41,074 nucleotides of DNA from Blastocatellia bacterium (GTDB taxonomy: Bacteria; Acidobacteriota; Blastocatellia; Chloracidobacteriales; Chloracidobacteriaceae): NCBI GenBank assembly GCA_019695185.1, contig JAIBAN010000073.1, forward strand, positions 1 to 41,074. Reading direction: 5' to 3'. Each line of letters starts with the position of its first letter. Positions within the stretch are counted from its first letter, which is position 1. The position numbers and the translations under genes were made by a program. Below, piece after piece: positions 16,420-24,460 of the stretch. The notes under the pieces are model-generated. The model was not told where the DNA came from, did no database searches, and worked only from the letters and a program-made list of their open reading frames with translations.

Positions 16420-17949
16420 TCAACGTGTCGGCACCAGCAGCAACGTTCCGAACACAATCACCAAAAAGCCCAGAATATCAAGCAGGATGCCGTATTTGAC
16501 CATGTCGCGGAGGCGAACATAGCCGGAACTGTAGACAATGGCATTGGTGGGCGTTGAAATCGGCAGCATAAATCCGAGCGAGGAAGCCATGGTGGCAGCC
16601 ACCGAAGCCTGCAATCCACTTGGACCGGCCAGGGCAATCACCACCGGAACCACCATGTTGGCGGATGAGACATTGGAGGTTAATTCCGAAACCAGGGTCG
16701 CCACTCCGGAGGCAATGGCAATCAGCCAGCCGCCTTGGGACGGAATGAACCCGGTGAGCGTGGTCCCGATGGTTTCCGCCAGTTTGGTTGAAAAGACCAG
16801 TTGTCCAAGGGCAATTCCCCCGCCGTAGAGCGCCATGACCCCCCAGTCAATTTCCACTGCCTGCTTGACCGTAATGGTGTATTCCTGCTCTTTCCAGTTG
16901 GTGGGAAGCAGAAACAGGAGGCAGGCTCCGACCAGAGCCGCCACGCTTTCCGGCACATGTTTTCCATAAGCGACCGTCCAGGGATGGGTTTCCCCTTTGG
17001 TTAAAGCCAGAATTCCTGGTGTAATCCAAAGCAGAACCGTGATGCCAAAGGCAATCATGGTATTGCGTTCGCCTGCCGAGAGCGGGCCAAGTCGCTGACG
17101 TTCCTCCTGAAATCTGGCCCGCACGCCGGACAGGGTGGTAATGCCGGACGGACAAAGGAAATTCAAATACCCAAAGAGCAGCAGGAACAGGCCAATCACA
17201 ATCGGCATGGCAAAGGCCATCCACTCAAAAAAGAAAATCTGGCGGTGCAGTTGTTTGTCAATAAAGCCCAGCCCAATCAGATTGGTGGGGGTTCCCACCG
17301 GTGTGGCCAGTCCTCCGATGGAAGCGGCAAAGGCACACATCAGCATGATTGCCGAGGCGTAGGAATTGTTTAACCGGTTATTGCTTTCCTTGCGCAGCGT
17401 GGAAATGATGGCAATCCCAATGGGAAACATCATGGCTGCGGTGGCCGTGTTGGAAATCCACATGGAGATAAAACAACAGACAAAACCATAAGCAAAAAGA
17501 ATCCGGCTGGGGCGCTCGCCCACCCACGGATTAGTCAAAATCCAATAGGCAAACCGTCGGTCCAGTCCGTGCAAGTAAATGGCTCTGGTCAAAATAAAAG
17601 CCCCGATAAACAGAAACATAATCGGGTCGGCAAACGACTCAAACGCCTGTTTGGCCGGGGCAATTCCCAACCCAATGACCAGCGTTGGGGCCAACAATCC
17701 GGTCACTGCCAGCGGCAGGGCTTCGGTAATCCAAAGGGTCACCACCAAACCCAGGACGGCTGCCAGTTTATGGGCTTCGGGACTCAGTTTGGAGAGCGGC
17801 AGAAACCAGAGTACGGCAAAAACCAGCGGAGCCAGAATCAACCCGCTCCGTTGGCGGAATGCCTCAAAGCGGGCTTCTTTTTCAGTGATGGTTTCGTAGG
17901 GAACAGGCGTTTCAGGTGTGGTTTCTTGATTTTTTTCAGGAGTGGACAT
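16420..17949 (-). CDS. SLC13/DASS-family anion symporter
   Basis: This is a polytopic inner-membrane protein of the divalent anion:sodium symporter family, which carries dicarboxylates, sulfate or related anions. It has 509 residues with about 11 hydrophobic segments after a hydrophilic N-terminus of about 30 residues. The first SNT substrate/sodium motif is intact (Ser166-Asn167-Thr168, in ISNTATAAMM), followed by the conserved PVGTPTNLIGLGF. The second, symmetry-related motif reads Ser425-Asn426-Val427, not SNT. That may alter ion or substrate binding, so the substrate is left open. The gene stands alone, with an array after its stop and the divergent amidohydrolase operon upstream. Confidence 0.9.
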   Translation of the reverse strand: MSTPEKNQETTPETPVPYETITEKEARFEAFRQRSGLILAPLVFAVLWFLPLSKLSPEAHKLAAVLGLVVTLWITEALPLAVTGLLAPTLVIGLGIAPAKQAFESFADPIMFLFIGAFILTRAIYLHGLDRRFAYWILTNPWVGERPSRILFAYGFVCCFISMWISNTATAAMMFPIGIAIISTLRKESNNRLNNSYASAIMLMCAFAASIGGLATPVGTPTNLIGLGFIDKQLHRQIFFFEWMAFAMPIVIGLFLLLFGYLNFLCPSGITTLSGVRARFQEERQRLGPLSAGERNTMIAFGITVLLWITPGILALTKGETHPWTVAYGKHVPESVAALVGACLLFLLPTNWKEQEYTITVKQAVEIDWGVMALYGGGIALGQLVFSTKLAETIGTTLTGFIPSQGGWLIAIASGVATLVSELTSNVSSANMVVPVVIALAGPSGLQASVAATMASSLGFMLPISTPTNAIVYSSGYVRLRDMVKYGILLDILGFLVIVFGTLLLVPTR

Positions 17950-18025
17950 AGGGTTGCCGCTTCATTTCCAAATACATATCAATTCAACCGCTTGGCGAAC
18001 GCTAAAGCCTGAATCCGGAACATTC

Positions 18026-18031
18026 AAGGAG
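18026..18031 (+). promoter_or_regulatory. Ribosome binding site that fixes the amidohydrolase start
   Basis: AAGGAG with 8-nt spacing points to the ATG at 18040 rather than to the in-frame TTG two codons upstream. Confidence 0.8.
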
Positions 18032-18039
18032 ATTTGTTC

Positions 18040-19347
18040 ATGCGCTACAGATTGCTGCTGGTTGCCGTCTGTCTTTTGTTCGGCTGGACGGCTCAGGCGC
18101 AGGAAAAACCGCAAGCCTACGTCGGCGCGGAGATTCTGCCCATTACCGGACCACCCATTCCCAATGGCACCCTGATTGTCCACCGGGGAAAAATTGTGGC
18201 GGTTGGTCCTGCCAAATCGGTCACCGTTCCGGCTGACGCCGAACGGGTTGACGTAACCGGGAAGGTTCTGATGCCCGGCTTGGTTGACAGTCACAGCCAT
18301 ATTGGCGGAACTGCCGGCGGAGACGGCAGCGCCCCGCTGCAACCCGATGCACGCGTGCTGGACTCGCTCAACGTCCGGGATGCCGGGGTGCAAAAAGCCC
18401 GTGCCGGAGGTATCACCACCGTCAATGTCATGCCCGGTTCGGGACTGCTTTCCAGCGGGCAGACGTTGTATCTCAAGCTACGGAGCGGCGGCACGATTGA
18501 CGAACTGCTCCTGCGGGACGAGCAGGGAACGATTCTGGGCGGGCTCAAAATGGCAAACGGAACCAATTCGATTCGCACGGCTCCCATGCCGGGAACCAGA
18601 GGCAAATCCGCTGCGCTCTTTCGGGAACTGTTTGTCAAAGCCCAGGATTACCGCGAAAAAATCCGCCGGGCCGAAGGAAAACCCGACCAGTTGCCGCCCC
18701 GCGATTTGGCCCTTGAAACCCTGGTCGAAGTTTTGAACGGCAAGCGGGTGGTGCATTTCCACACCCACCGGCACGACGATATTTTGACCGTGCTCCGGTT
18801 GCAAAAGGAATTTGGTTTCCGGGTGGTCCTGCACCACGTCAGCGATGGGGCCCTGGTGGCCAAGGAAATCGCCGCCGCCGGAGTTCCGGTTTCGCTGATT
18901 GTGATTGACACACCAGGGGGCAAACTCGAAGCGGTCAATTCCAGCATTGGAACCGGTTTGGCACTGGAGCAGGCCGGTGTCCTGGTGGGATTTCACACCG
19001 ATGACAGCATTACCGATTCACGGTTGTTTTTGCGTGCGGCGGCACTGGCGGTGCGGGGTGGCATGTCGCGGGAAAAAGCACTTTTCGGATTGACCATGGC
19101 CAATGCGAAAATTCTGGAACTGGACAAACGGGTTGGTTCGCTGGAGGTAGGCAAGGATGCTGATTTCATCGTGCTTTCCGGTGACCCGTTGAGCATTTAC
19201 AGCAAGGTTTTACAGACCTTTGTCGAGGGGGTGAAAGTCTTTGACCGCAGCAACCCGAAAGACTATCTGCTGGCCGTGGGCGGTTACGGAGCCAGCCACG
19301 ACCAGGTTATGCACCTGGATTGCTATGACGACGGAGGTGACCAATGA
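18040..19347 (+). CDS. Secreted amidohydrolase (imidazolonepropionase-like)
   Basis: This is a metal-dependent amidohydrolase, predicted to be exported: a signal peptide covers about residues 1-20 (AQA cleavage site). It has 435 residues. The metal-binding HxH is present in GLVDSHSHIGG (His85, His87). Further likely ligands are the histidines in HFHTHRHDD and LHHVSDG, and the Asp in FHTDDSITDSR. The family's C-terminal VGSLEVGKDADFIVLSGDP block is also present. The substrate is unknown; many secreted members act on peptides or cyclic amides. It overlaps the next gene by an ATGA junction, so the two are translationally coupled. Confidence 0.88.
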   Translation: MRYRLLLVAVCLLFGWTAQAQEKPQAYVGAEILPITGPPIPNGTLIVHRGKIVAVGPAKSVTVPADAERVDVTGKVLMPGLVDSHSHIGGTAGGDGSAPLQPDARVLDSLNVRDAGVQKARAGGITTVNVMPGSGLLSSGQTLYLKLRSGGTIDELLLRDEQGTILGGLKMANGTNSIRTAPMPGTRGKSAALFRELFVKAQDYREKIRRAEGKPDQLPPRDLALETLVEVLNGKRVVHFHTHRHDDILTVLRLQKEFGFRVVLHHVSDGALVAKEIAAAGVPVSLIVIDTPGGKLEAVNSSIGTGLALEQAGVLVGFHTDDSITDSRLFLRAAALAVRGGMSREKALFGLTMANAKILELDKRVGSLEVGKDADFIVLSGDPLSIYSKVLQTFVEGVKVFDRSNPKDYLLAVGGYGASHDQVMHLDCYDDGGDQ

Positions 19348-20615
19348 TAAACAGGGTTCAGGGTTCAGGGTTCAGGGTTCAGGGTTTACGTTTTCTCTGG
19401 CTTTTGGCGTTGATGACCGTTACAGCCGCGATTGCCGGTTCTGGCCAATGTCTGGCGCAGGATTTGGCTGTGCGCGGGGAAACGGTCTATACCATGGCCG
19501 GGGAACCAATCAGGAATGGCGTGGTGCTCATCCGGGGCGGAAAAATCGAACAGGTCGGACCCGAAAAACAGGTGAAAATTCCCGCCGGTTACAAAACACT
19601 CACGGCCAGGGTCGTGACACCCGGTTTGATTGATGCACATACGACCACGGGGCTTTCCGGTTATTTGAACCAGCCGGGTGAGCAGGAGCAGGTGGAAAAA
19701 TCCGCGCCAATTCAACCGGAGTTGCGTGCGCTGGATGCCTATAACGCCCGTGAACGATTGGTGGATTGGGTGCGCGGATACGGAGTGACCACCATGAACA
19801 CGGGGCATGGTCCCGGAACCCTTGTTTCCGGCCAGACCATGCTTGTCAAAACCAAAGGGGCAACGGTTGAATCCGCCGTGCTGGTTCCTTCGGCGATGGT
19901 GGCGGTGACTCTGGGTGGAGCCGGGTTTGCCGATGCCGGCAAAGCTCCGGGAACCAGGGCCAAGCAAATTGCCATGCTGCGGGCCGAGTTCATCAAGGCG
20001 CAGGAAACCTTGAGAAAACAGGAAACCGCCACCACTGAAGATAAAAAACCAACTCGTGATTTGCGGGTGGAAATGTTTGTCCGCCTGCTCAAACGGGAGC
20101 TTCCGCTGTTGGTGACGGCCCATCGGTCCTATGACATTCTTTCAGCCTTGCGGCTGGCAAAGGAATTCAATCTGCGATTGATTCTGGATGGAGCAGCGGA
20201 AAGCTACCTTGTGATGGATGAAATCAAAGCCGCTGGTGTGCCGGTGATTTTGCACCCAACCATGTATCGTTCCACCGGCGAAGCCGAGAACCTGAGCATG
20301 GAAACTGCTGCCAAACTCATTCATGCGGGAATTCCGGTAGCGCTGCAAAGCGGCTACGAAGCCTATGTCCCCAAAACCCGAATGGTCCTCTTTGAAGCCG
20401 GTGCCGCTGCTGCCAACGGCCTGACCTTGGCTGAGGCATTGGGCACCATCACCATGCAGGCCGCCAAAATTCTGGGAATTTCCGACCGGGTTGGTTCACT
20501 GGAAATCGGAAAAGACGGTGATGTGGTCCTCTTTGACGGTGACCCGTTTGAATACACCTCGCATGTCAAAGGGGTTGTGATCGAAGGGGTGTTGGTGAGT
20601 GAGGAAACCCACTAA
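19344..20615 (+). CDS. Secreted amidohydrolase-like protein without the metal motif
   Basis: This is a paralogue of the gene it overlaps by 4 nt; it has 423 residues and the same C-terminal RVGSLEIGKDGDVVLFDGDP block. Its HxH position reads HTT (His99, Thr101), the LHHVSDG block is LILDGAAES, and FHTDDSITDSR is LQSGYEAYVPKTR, so nearly all metal ligands are gone. It may be a non-catalytic partner of the first protein. The N-terminus is odd: after the ATG, three GGGTTCA units are translated as NRVQGSGFRVQG and form the positive n-region of the signal peptide, whose hydrophobic core is at about 16-31. A start at the internal Met24 would destroy that core, so the ATGA start is preferred. Confidence 0.85.
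   Translation: MINRVQGSGFRVQGLRFLWLLALMTVTAAIAGSGQCLAQDLAVRGETVYTMAGEPIRNGVVLIRGGKIEQVGPEKQVKIPAGYKTLTARVVTPGLIDAHTTTGLSGYLNQPGEQEQVEKSAPIQPELRALDAYNARERLVDWVRGYGVTTMNTGHGPGTLVSGQTMLVKTKGATVESAVLVPSAMVAVTLGGAGFADAGKAPGTRAKQIAMLRAEFIKAQETLRKQETATTEDKKPTRDLRVEMFVRLLKRELPLLVTAHRSYDILSALRLAKEFNLRLILDGAAESYLVMDEIKAAGVPVILHPTMYRSTGEAENLSMETAAKLIHAGIPVALQSGYEAYVPKTRMVLFEAGAAAANGLTLAEALGTITMQAAKILGISDRVGSLEIGKDGDVVLFDGDPFEYTSHVKGVVIEGVLVSEETH
19353..19384. repeat. GGGTTCA array inside a coding sequence
   Basis: Three to four copies of the 7-nt unit GGGTTCA lie within the first 15 codons of the second amidohydrolase gene. Seven is not a multiple of three, so each added copy would shift the frame; the copy number seen keeps the frame open. 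No opposite arm was seen nearby. Confidence 0.9.
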
Positions 20616-20735
20616 AGAAGTGATGAGGACTGAGGACTGAGGGAAAATTATTCAGAGAGTAGTGCCAGAAAGAATGGTTTTTCCTCAGTCCTCAGTCCTC
20701 AGTCCTCAGTCCTTAAATTTTGTCCTCAGTCCTCT
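20616..20735. repeat. Inverted pair of GGACTGA arrays between convergent genes
   Basis: The left arm (20625-20642) has two copies of GGACTGA. The right arm (20682-20713, plus an extra copy at about 20722-20734) has four or five copies of TCAGTCC. The palindrome extends inwards as GGGAAAA...TTTTTCC. It lies between convergent genes and could act as a two-way terminator. Confidence 0.93.
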
Positions 20736-21809
20736 TTATTTTGCATAGTACCCTTTGCGGGAGAGCACTTTCAGGTCTTTGGCATCAGGGCGGTTCTGGA
20801 CTTTGATGTTGATAGCCCGAAACGAACCGTCACGGGTTGCGTTGGAAGGTGTATAGGACAGAATGAACTGCTGCCGCAGGTCTTCTTCGATTTGTTGGAA
20901 CGCAGCGTAAAAATCAGTTTCTTTTTCGGGAAAAAAGGCTCTGCCGCCGGTTGCCTCACAGAGTTTTTCCAAGGGGCCTTTTCGCACGGGGGTCGTAAAA
21001 ACATAGCCTCCGTTGCGTCCCTTGCCCGGAATTCCAATGGCATAGATGAGCACTTCCGAGCGCAATGCCCGGTCAATTGCCTTATCCGGTTTGTATTGGC
21101 TGGTGGTGTCATCGCCATCGGTCAAAAGCAGGATAATTCGTCTTCCGGCTTCTTTGGCCAGCAGTTCATCCGAAGTGACAAAAACAGAATCGTAAATACT
21201 GGTGCCGTTCAACGAAGGGTCCGACATAACAGGCGGTGTGCCACCGCCGTAAGAGCCGGGGCTAAAGCGGATTGAGTTGAGTGACCGGAGGACCGCACTT
21301 TTGTTGGCGGTCAGGTTTTGAATCAGGTCTGTGTCCCGTCGGAACGTAATCACCGCAGCCGTGTCTTTTTCAGGACGCATGACTTTTTCAAAAAACCGGC
21401 CTGCCGCATCTTTTTGGGCAGGAAGGCTCAGTTCCTGACTGCCGCTGACATCAATCAGCAGGGCAAAAGTCAGCGGCAGGTCGCTTTCCTTGGTAAAAGA
21501 AAAGACTTCCTCCGGTTTGCCATCCTCAAAAATCTGAATCTGGTCCTTGGCCAAATCGTTTACATAGCGGTTTTGTTTGGTCGTCACGGAAAACGGCACA
21601 TTAACCAGCTCGGTCCCGATTTTAATGATGTCATCATCGTCCTGTCCTGCTTTCTTTTCCGGTTGCTGGGCAGGCTTGGGAGTCGTTTGGGGAAGCGGCG
21701 GTGGGGGAATGTTTTTCTTATCCTGTCCGGAGGCTGACTTGAAAGGCGCAATTCCAAGCAACAGCAGTAACAGACTCAAGGTGCAAAGTAAAAAGGAACG
21801 ATGTTTCAT
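20736..21809 (-). CDS. Secreted VWA protein, acidobacterial VWFA-related type (1)
   Basis: This 357-residue protein has an N-terminal signal peptide (hydrophobic core about 7-22), then a Pro/Gln/Lys-rich linker and an Asp-rich patch. A beta-rich segment VPFSVTTKQNRYVNDL...FEDGKPEEV follows, then a von Willebrand factor A domain. The metal site motif is DVSGS (120-124) and LLLTDGDDTTSQYKPD lies further on. The order fits the 'VWFA-related Acidobacterial domain' family, known mainly from Acidobacteria and of unknown function, probably extracytoplasmic binding. The next gene upstream is a paralogue. GAGGT precedes the ATG at normal distance. Confidence 0.85.
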   Translation of the reverse strand: MKHRSFLLCTLSLLLLLLGIAPFKSASGQDKKNIPPPPLPQTTPKPAQQPEKKAGQDDDDIIKIGTELVNVPFSVTTKQNRYVNDLAKDQIQIFEDGKPEEVFSFTKESDLPLTFALLIDVSGSQELSLPAQKDAAGRFFEKVMRPEKDTAAVITFRRDTDLIQNLTANKSAVLRSLNSIRFSPGSYGGGTPPVMSDPSLNGTSIYDSVFVTSDELLAKEAGRRIILLLTDGDDTTSQYKPDKAIDRALRSEVLIYAIGIPGKGRNGGYVFTTPVRKGPLEKLCEATGGRAFFPEKETDFYAAFQQIEEDLRQQFILSYTPSNATRDGSFRAINIKVQNRPDAKDLKVLSRKGYYAK

Positions 21810-21958
21810 AAAACCTCAAAGACAGGGTTCAGGGTTCAGGGTTCAGGGTTCAGGGTTCAGGGTCCAGGAATTTTGAGTTTTGAGTTTTGAGTTTTGAGTT
21901 CGAACCTTGATTCAAAATCTTAAAGTTCACTGTTCGAAAACCCTGAACCCTGAACCCC
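21810..21958. repeat. Mixed GGGTTCA and GAGTTTT arrays
   Basis: The left arm (about 21834-21866) has five GGGTTCA units and is followed at once by four GAGTTTT units (about 21871-21901). The right arm (21939-21958) has two TGAACCC units and ends in the TAG stop codon of the upstream-lying VWA gene. The second unit has no clear partner arm. Two array types in one space suggest repeated insertion or unit turnover. Confidence 0.93.
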
Positions 21959-22938
21959 TAATTTTTCTTCTCCACCGTGTAACCGGCCCGGGTACGCACT
22001 TTCAAACCCTTGCGATTGGTGAGTTTGACTTCAATTTTGCGGAAGCCGGGACGATTCAAATCCTGCGGTTCGTAGGACAGCAGGTAATATTGACGTGCCT
22101 GGGCGTCATAACGTTGGAAGGCGCGTTCCAGGTCAAGGGGTTTATTGGGAAAGGTGATGTCACCACCGGTTTCCTGACACAAACGGCGCAGTTCTTTATC
22201 ATCATCATTGAGGACCTGCCCTCCTGCCACACCGAAAAATCCGGCGTTTTTCGTACTGATGGCATAAATGACCACTTCACTTTTCTGCGCCAAATCAATG
22301 GTTTGTTGCAACGTGTGCTGGCTGGAAGTGTCTTCGCCGTCGCTGAGGATGATAATGACCTTCCGAGGCGTTGGAACGTTATACATTTTCTCTTCGCAGA
22401 TTCGATAGACCGCATCGTAGAGCGAAGTGGTTCCGCTGGCTTTGACCGTGTTGATGGCTTTGGCCAGCAATTCCGTGTTGTCGGTGAAATCCTGGCGCAT
22501 TTCGACGGTTGAATCGAAGGTGACAAACAGCGCCTGGTCCTTGCGCCGCCGCAGGATGGTTTGGAGAAACGAAATGGTGGCTTCTTTTTCAAATTTGATC
22601 TTGCCTTTGACACTCGCGCTGGTATCCATGAGAACAGCGATATAGAGCGGCAGGTCGCTTGATGCTTTGAAGTCTTCAATATCTTGTTTCTTTTTATCTT
22701 CAAAAACTTCAAAGTCCTCTTTGGTCAAGGCCCGGATAAAACGGTCGTCATCATCAGTTACCGTTACAGGCAAGGTCACACGGGTGACTTCGCTTTTGAC
22801 AATCGGGTCGTTTTGTCCGCTTTTGGATTCAGTTGTGGCTGCCGGTTTGCCTTGGGCGCAAACCGGGTTGGTCGTCCCAAAACTCAAAGCCAGCAAAAAA
22901 AGAAAGCAAAAAAGAAAGGTCGAGCGTGGTTTGGTCAT
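21958..22938 (-). CDS. Secreted VWA protein, acidobacterial VWFA-related type (2)
   Basis: This 326-residue paralogue of the next gene in transcription order has a signal peptide at about 1-29 (ending CAQG). A beta-rich segment VTRVTLPVTVTDDDDRFIRAL...FEDKKKQDI follows. The VWA domain carries MIDAS residues DTSAS (105-109) and LSDGEDTSSQ, and the protein ends in a short beta-rich tail IEVKLTNRKGLKV. Same family and probable role as VWA protein 1. Only the array-filled space separates the two, so they may have arisen by a local duplication. The stop codon TAG runs directly into GGGTTCA units. Confidence 0.85.
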   Translation of the reverse strand: MTKPRSTFLFCFLFLLALSFGTTNPVCAQGKPAATTESKSGQNDPIVKSEVTRVTLPVTVTDDDDRFIRALTKEDFEVFEDKKKQDIEDFKASSDLPLYIAVLMDTSASVKGKIKFEKEATISFLQTILRRRKDQALFVTFDSTVEMRQDFTDNTELLAKAINTVKASGTTSLYDAVYRICEEKMYNVPTPRKVIIILSDGEDTSSQHTLQQTIDLAQKSEVVIYAISTKNAGFFGVAGGQVLNDDDKELRRLCQETGGDITFPNKPLDLERAFQRYDAQARQYYLLSYEPQDLNRPGFRKIEVKLTNRKGLKVRTRAGYTVEKKN

Positions 22939-23060
22939 ACTTTTCCAGGGTTCAGGGTTCAGGGTTCAGGGTTCAGGGTTTTCGAATATCAGGAAACCCG
23001 AAGTTTGCTGGGGCTTTTGTTATCTATTGTCCATACAGAAGTTCCTGAACCCTGAACCCT
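22939..23060. repeat. Inverted pair of GGGTTCA arrays
   Basis: The left arm (22947-22980) has four to five GGGTTCA units and the right arm (23044-23060) two TGAACCC units, with about 60 nt between. TTTTCGAATA just inside the left arm recurs at the GGGTTCA locus near 30.8 kb. The right arm shares bases with the TAG stop of ddl. Confidence 0.95.
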
Positions 23061-24168
23061 ATTCAGTTTCAAAATGAGTCACGGAACGTGATTTTTCCTG
23101 ATGGCGTTCAAGCGCAAGCTGAATCAGCCGGTCAAGCAGTTCACCGTAGGAAATACCGCTGGCCTCCCACAGTTTCGGATACATGCTGATGGACGTAAAG
23201 CCCGGCAGGGTGTTGAGTTCGTTGACCAGAATCCGGTTGGTTTCATGTTCAAGAAAAAAGTCAACGCGGGCCAGTCCTGCCCCGTCAATGGACTGAAACG
23301 CCCGGACTGCCATCTGCTGAAACTGTTTGATGAGTTTCGCCGGGAGCTTGGCTGGAATCATAAACTGGGCGCTGTTGTTGATGTATTTGTCTTTGTAATC
23401 GTAAAACTCTGCGCCTGCAACAATCTCACCCGGCAGGCTGGCCGTCGGTTCGTCGTTGCCCAGCACGCTGACTTCGATTTCGCGCGCCAAAACCCCTTTT
23501 TCGACAATGATTTTCCGGTCGAATTTGGCTGCAAAGGCAATGGCTGTTTCCAATTCTTTCCGGTCATGTGCTTTGCTGATTCCAACTGACGAACCAAGGT
23601 TGGCCGGTTTGACAAAAGCCGGAAAACCGATGGATTTCACCACCGAATTGAGGATTTTTTTCGGGTCGCGTTCCCAGGCTGTACGGGTAAACCAGGTAAA
23701 ATCAACAATGGGGAGGTCAGCCTGACGAAAAAGCTGTTTCATGACGATTTTGTCCATTCCGCAGGCTGAAGCCAAAACGCCGCAACCGACATACGGAATA
23801 TTCGCCATTTCAAACAGACCTTGAATTGTTCCGTCTTCGCCATAGGTTCCGTGCAGAACCGGGAACAGTACGTCCAGGGCAGGAAAGGCTCCGTCAGGCG
23901 AACTTCCGTTGGTTCGGACAATCGGTGCTTGAGTGGGGTCGCCGAGCATGGCCAGACTGACCGAACCGCTTTCCACCACATCTTTGGGCAGGAGTTTCTG
24001 GGCTTCGCCGGAGGTCAGCCATTTGCCTTGTGGCGTGATACCAATGGGGACAACTTCGTATTTGCGTTTATCGAGCGCTTTCAGGATGGATTCTGCCGAG
24101 CGCAGGGAAACTTCGTGTTCGCCGGACCTTCCGCCGAAGATCACGCCGATGCGTAACTTTTTGGGCAC
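23059..24168 (-). CDS. ddl: D-alanine--D-alanine ligase
   Basis: It makes the D-Ala-D-Ala dipeptide for peptidoglycan in the cytoplasm. It has 369 residues from a GTG start. The N-terminal motif IGVIFGGRSGEHEVSLRSAE, then GTYGEDGTIQG, the ATP-grasp region (FPAFVKPANLGSSVGI, YDYKDKY in the omega loop) and the C-terminal NELNTLPGFTSISMYPKLW are all characteristic. The Tyr/Lys omega loop points to D-Ala-D-Ala rather than D-Ala-D-lactate. The frame is open to 24429, but the extension has no family similarity; AAGGAG lies 9 nt before the GTG. The stop codon TAG merges with a GGGTTCA array. Confidence 0.95.
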   Translation of the reverse strand: MPKKLRIGVIFGGRSGEHEVSLRSAESILKALDKRKYEVVPIGITPQGKWLTSGEAQKLLPKDVVESGSVSLAMLGDPTQAPIVRTNGSSPDGAFPALDVLFPVLHGTYGEDGTIQGLFEMANIPYVGCGVLASACGMDKIVMKQLFRQADLPIVDFTWFTRTAWERDPKKILNSVVKSIGFPAFVKPANLGSSVGISKAHDRKELETAIAFAAKFDRKIIVEKGVLAREIEVSVLGNDEPTASLPGEIVAGAEFYDYKDKYINNSAQFMIPAKLPAKLIKQFQQMAVRAFQSIDGAGLARVDFFLEHETNRILVNELNTLPGFTSISMYPKLWEASGISYGELLDRLIQLALERHQEKSRSVTHFETE

Positions 24169-24177
24169 GTGGAACAA

Positions 24178-24183
24178 CTCCTT
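24178..24183 (-). promoter_or_regulatory. Ribosome binding site for the GTG start of ddl
   Basis: AAGGAG on the minus strand, 9 nt upstream of the GTG at 24168. This decides the start against the much longer open frame. Confidence 0.85.
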
Positions 24184-24460
24184 GAGGGTTTCGGGGTTCA
24201 GGGCTTGGGACCCGATTGAGCACTGGCCTGAATCCCTGTGATTCTTTGCAAAAGCCACATCTTTATTTTTTGTGGTTCGGAATTGCAAGCAGGGAAAAAC
24301 ATTTGTTGTTTGACCGAGAGCTTTTGTTGCAGCGTTTTTCAGCCTGGCACCGCGAAACCTGAAACCCCGAATCTGAAAACCTGACAAAGGGCTGTGTCCC
24401 GTGATATAAGAGGCGCGCTTCTCTTTCAATCATTTCACACTTCTTCGAGAAAACAAGCTG
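24184..24460. repeat. Divergent intergenic region with weak inverted arms
   Basis: Between divergent ddl and the SH3 lipoprotein gene. A degenerate G-rich stretch (about 24185-24215, GGGTTTCGGGGTTCAGGG) and a C-rich one (about 24352-24385, GAAACCTGAAACCCCGAA) look like a decayed inverted pair related to GGGTTCA. Promoters for both genes must lie here but I could not place them. Confidence 0.5.

Noticed and set aside
24169..24429. N-terminal extension of ddl to an upstream ATG
   Set aside because: No family similarity upstream of the GTG, which has a good ribosome binding site.
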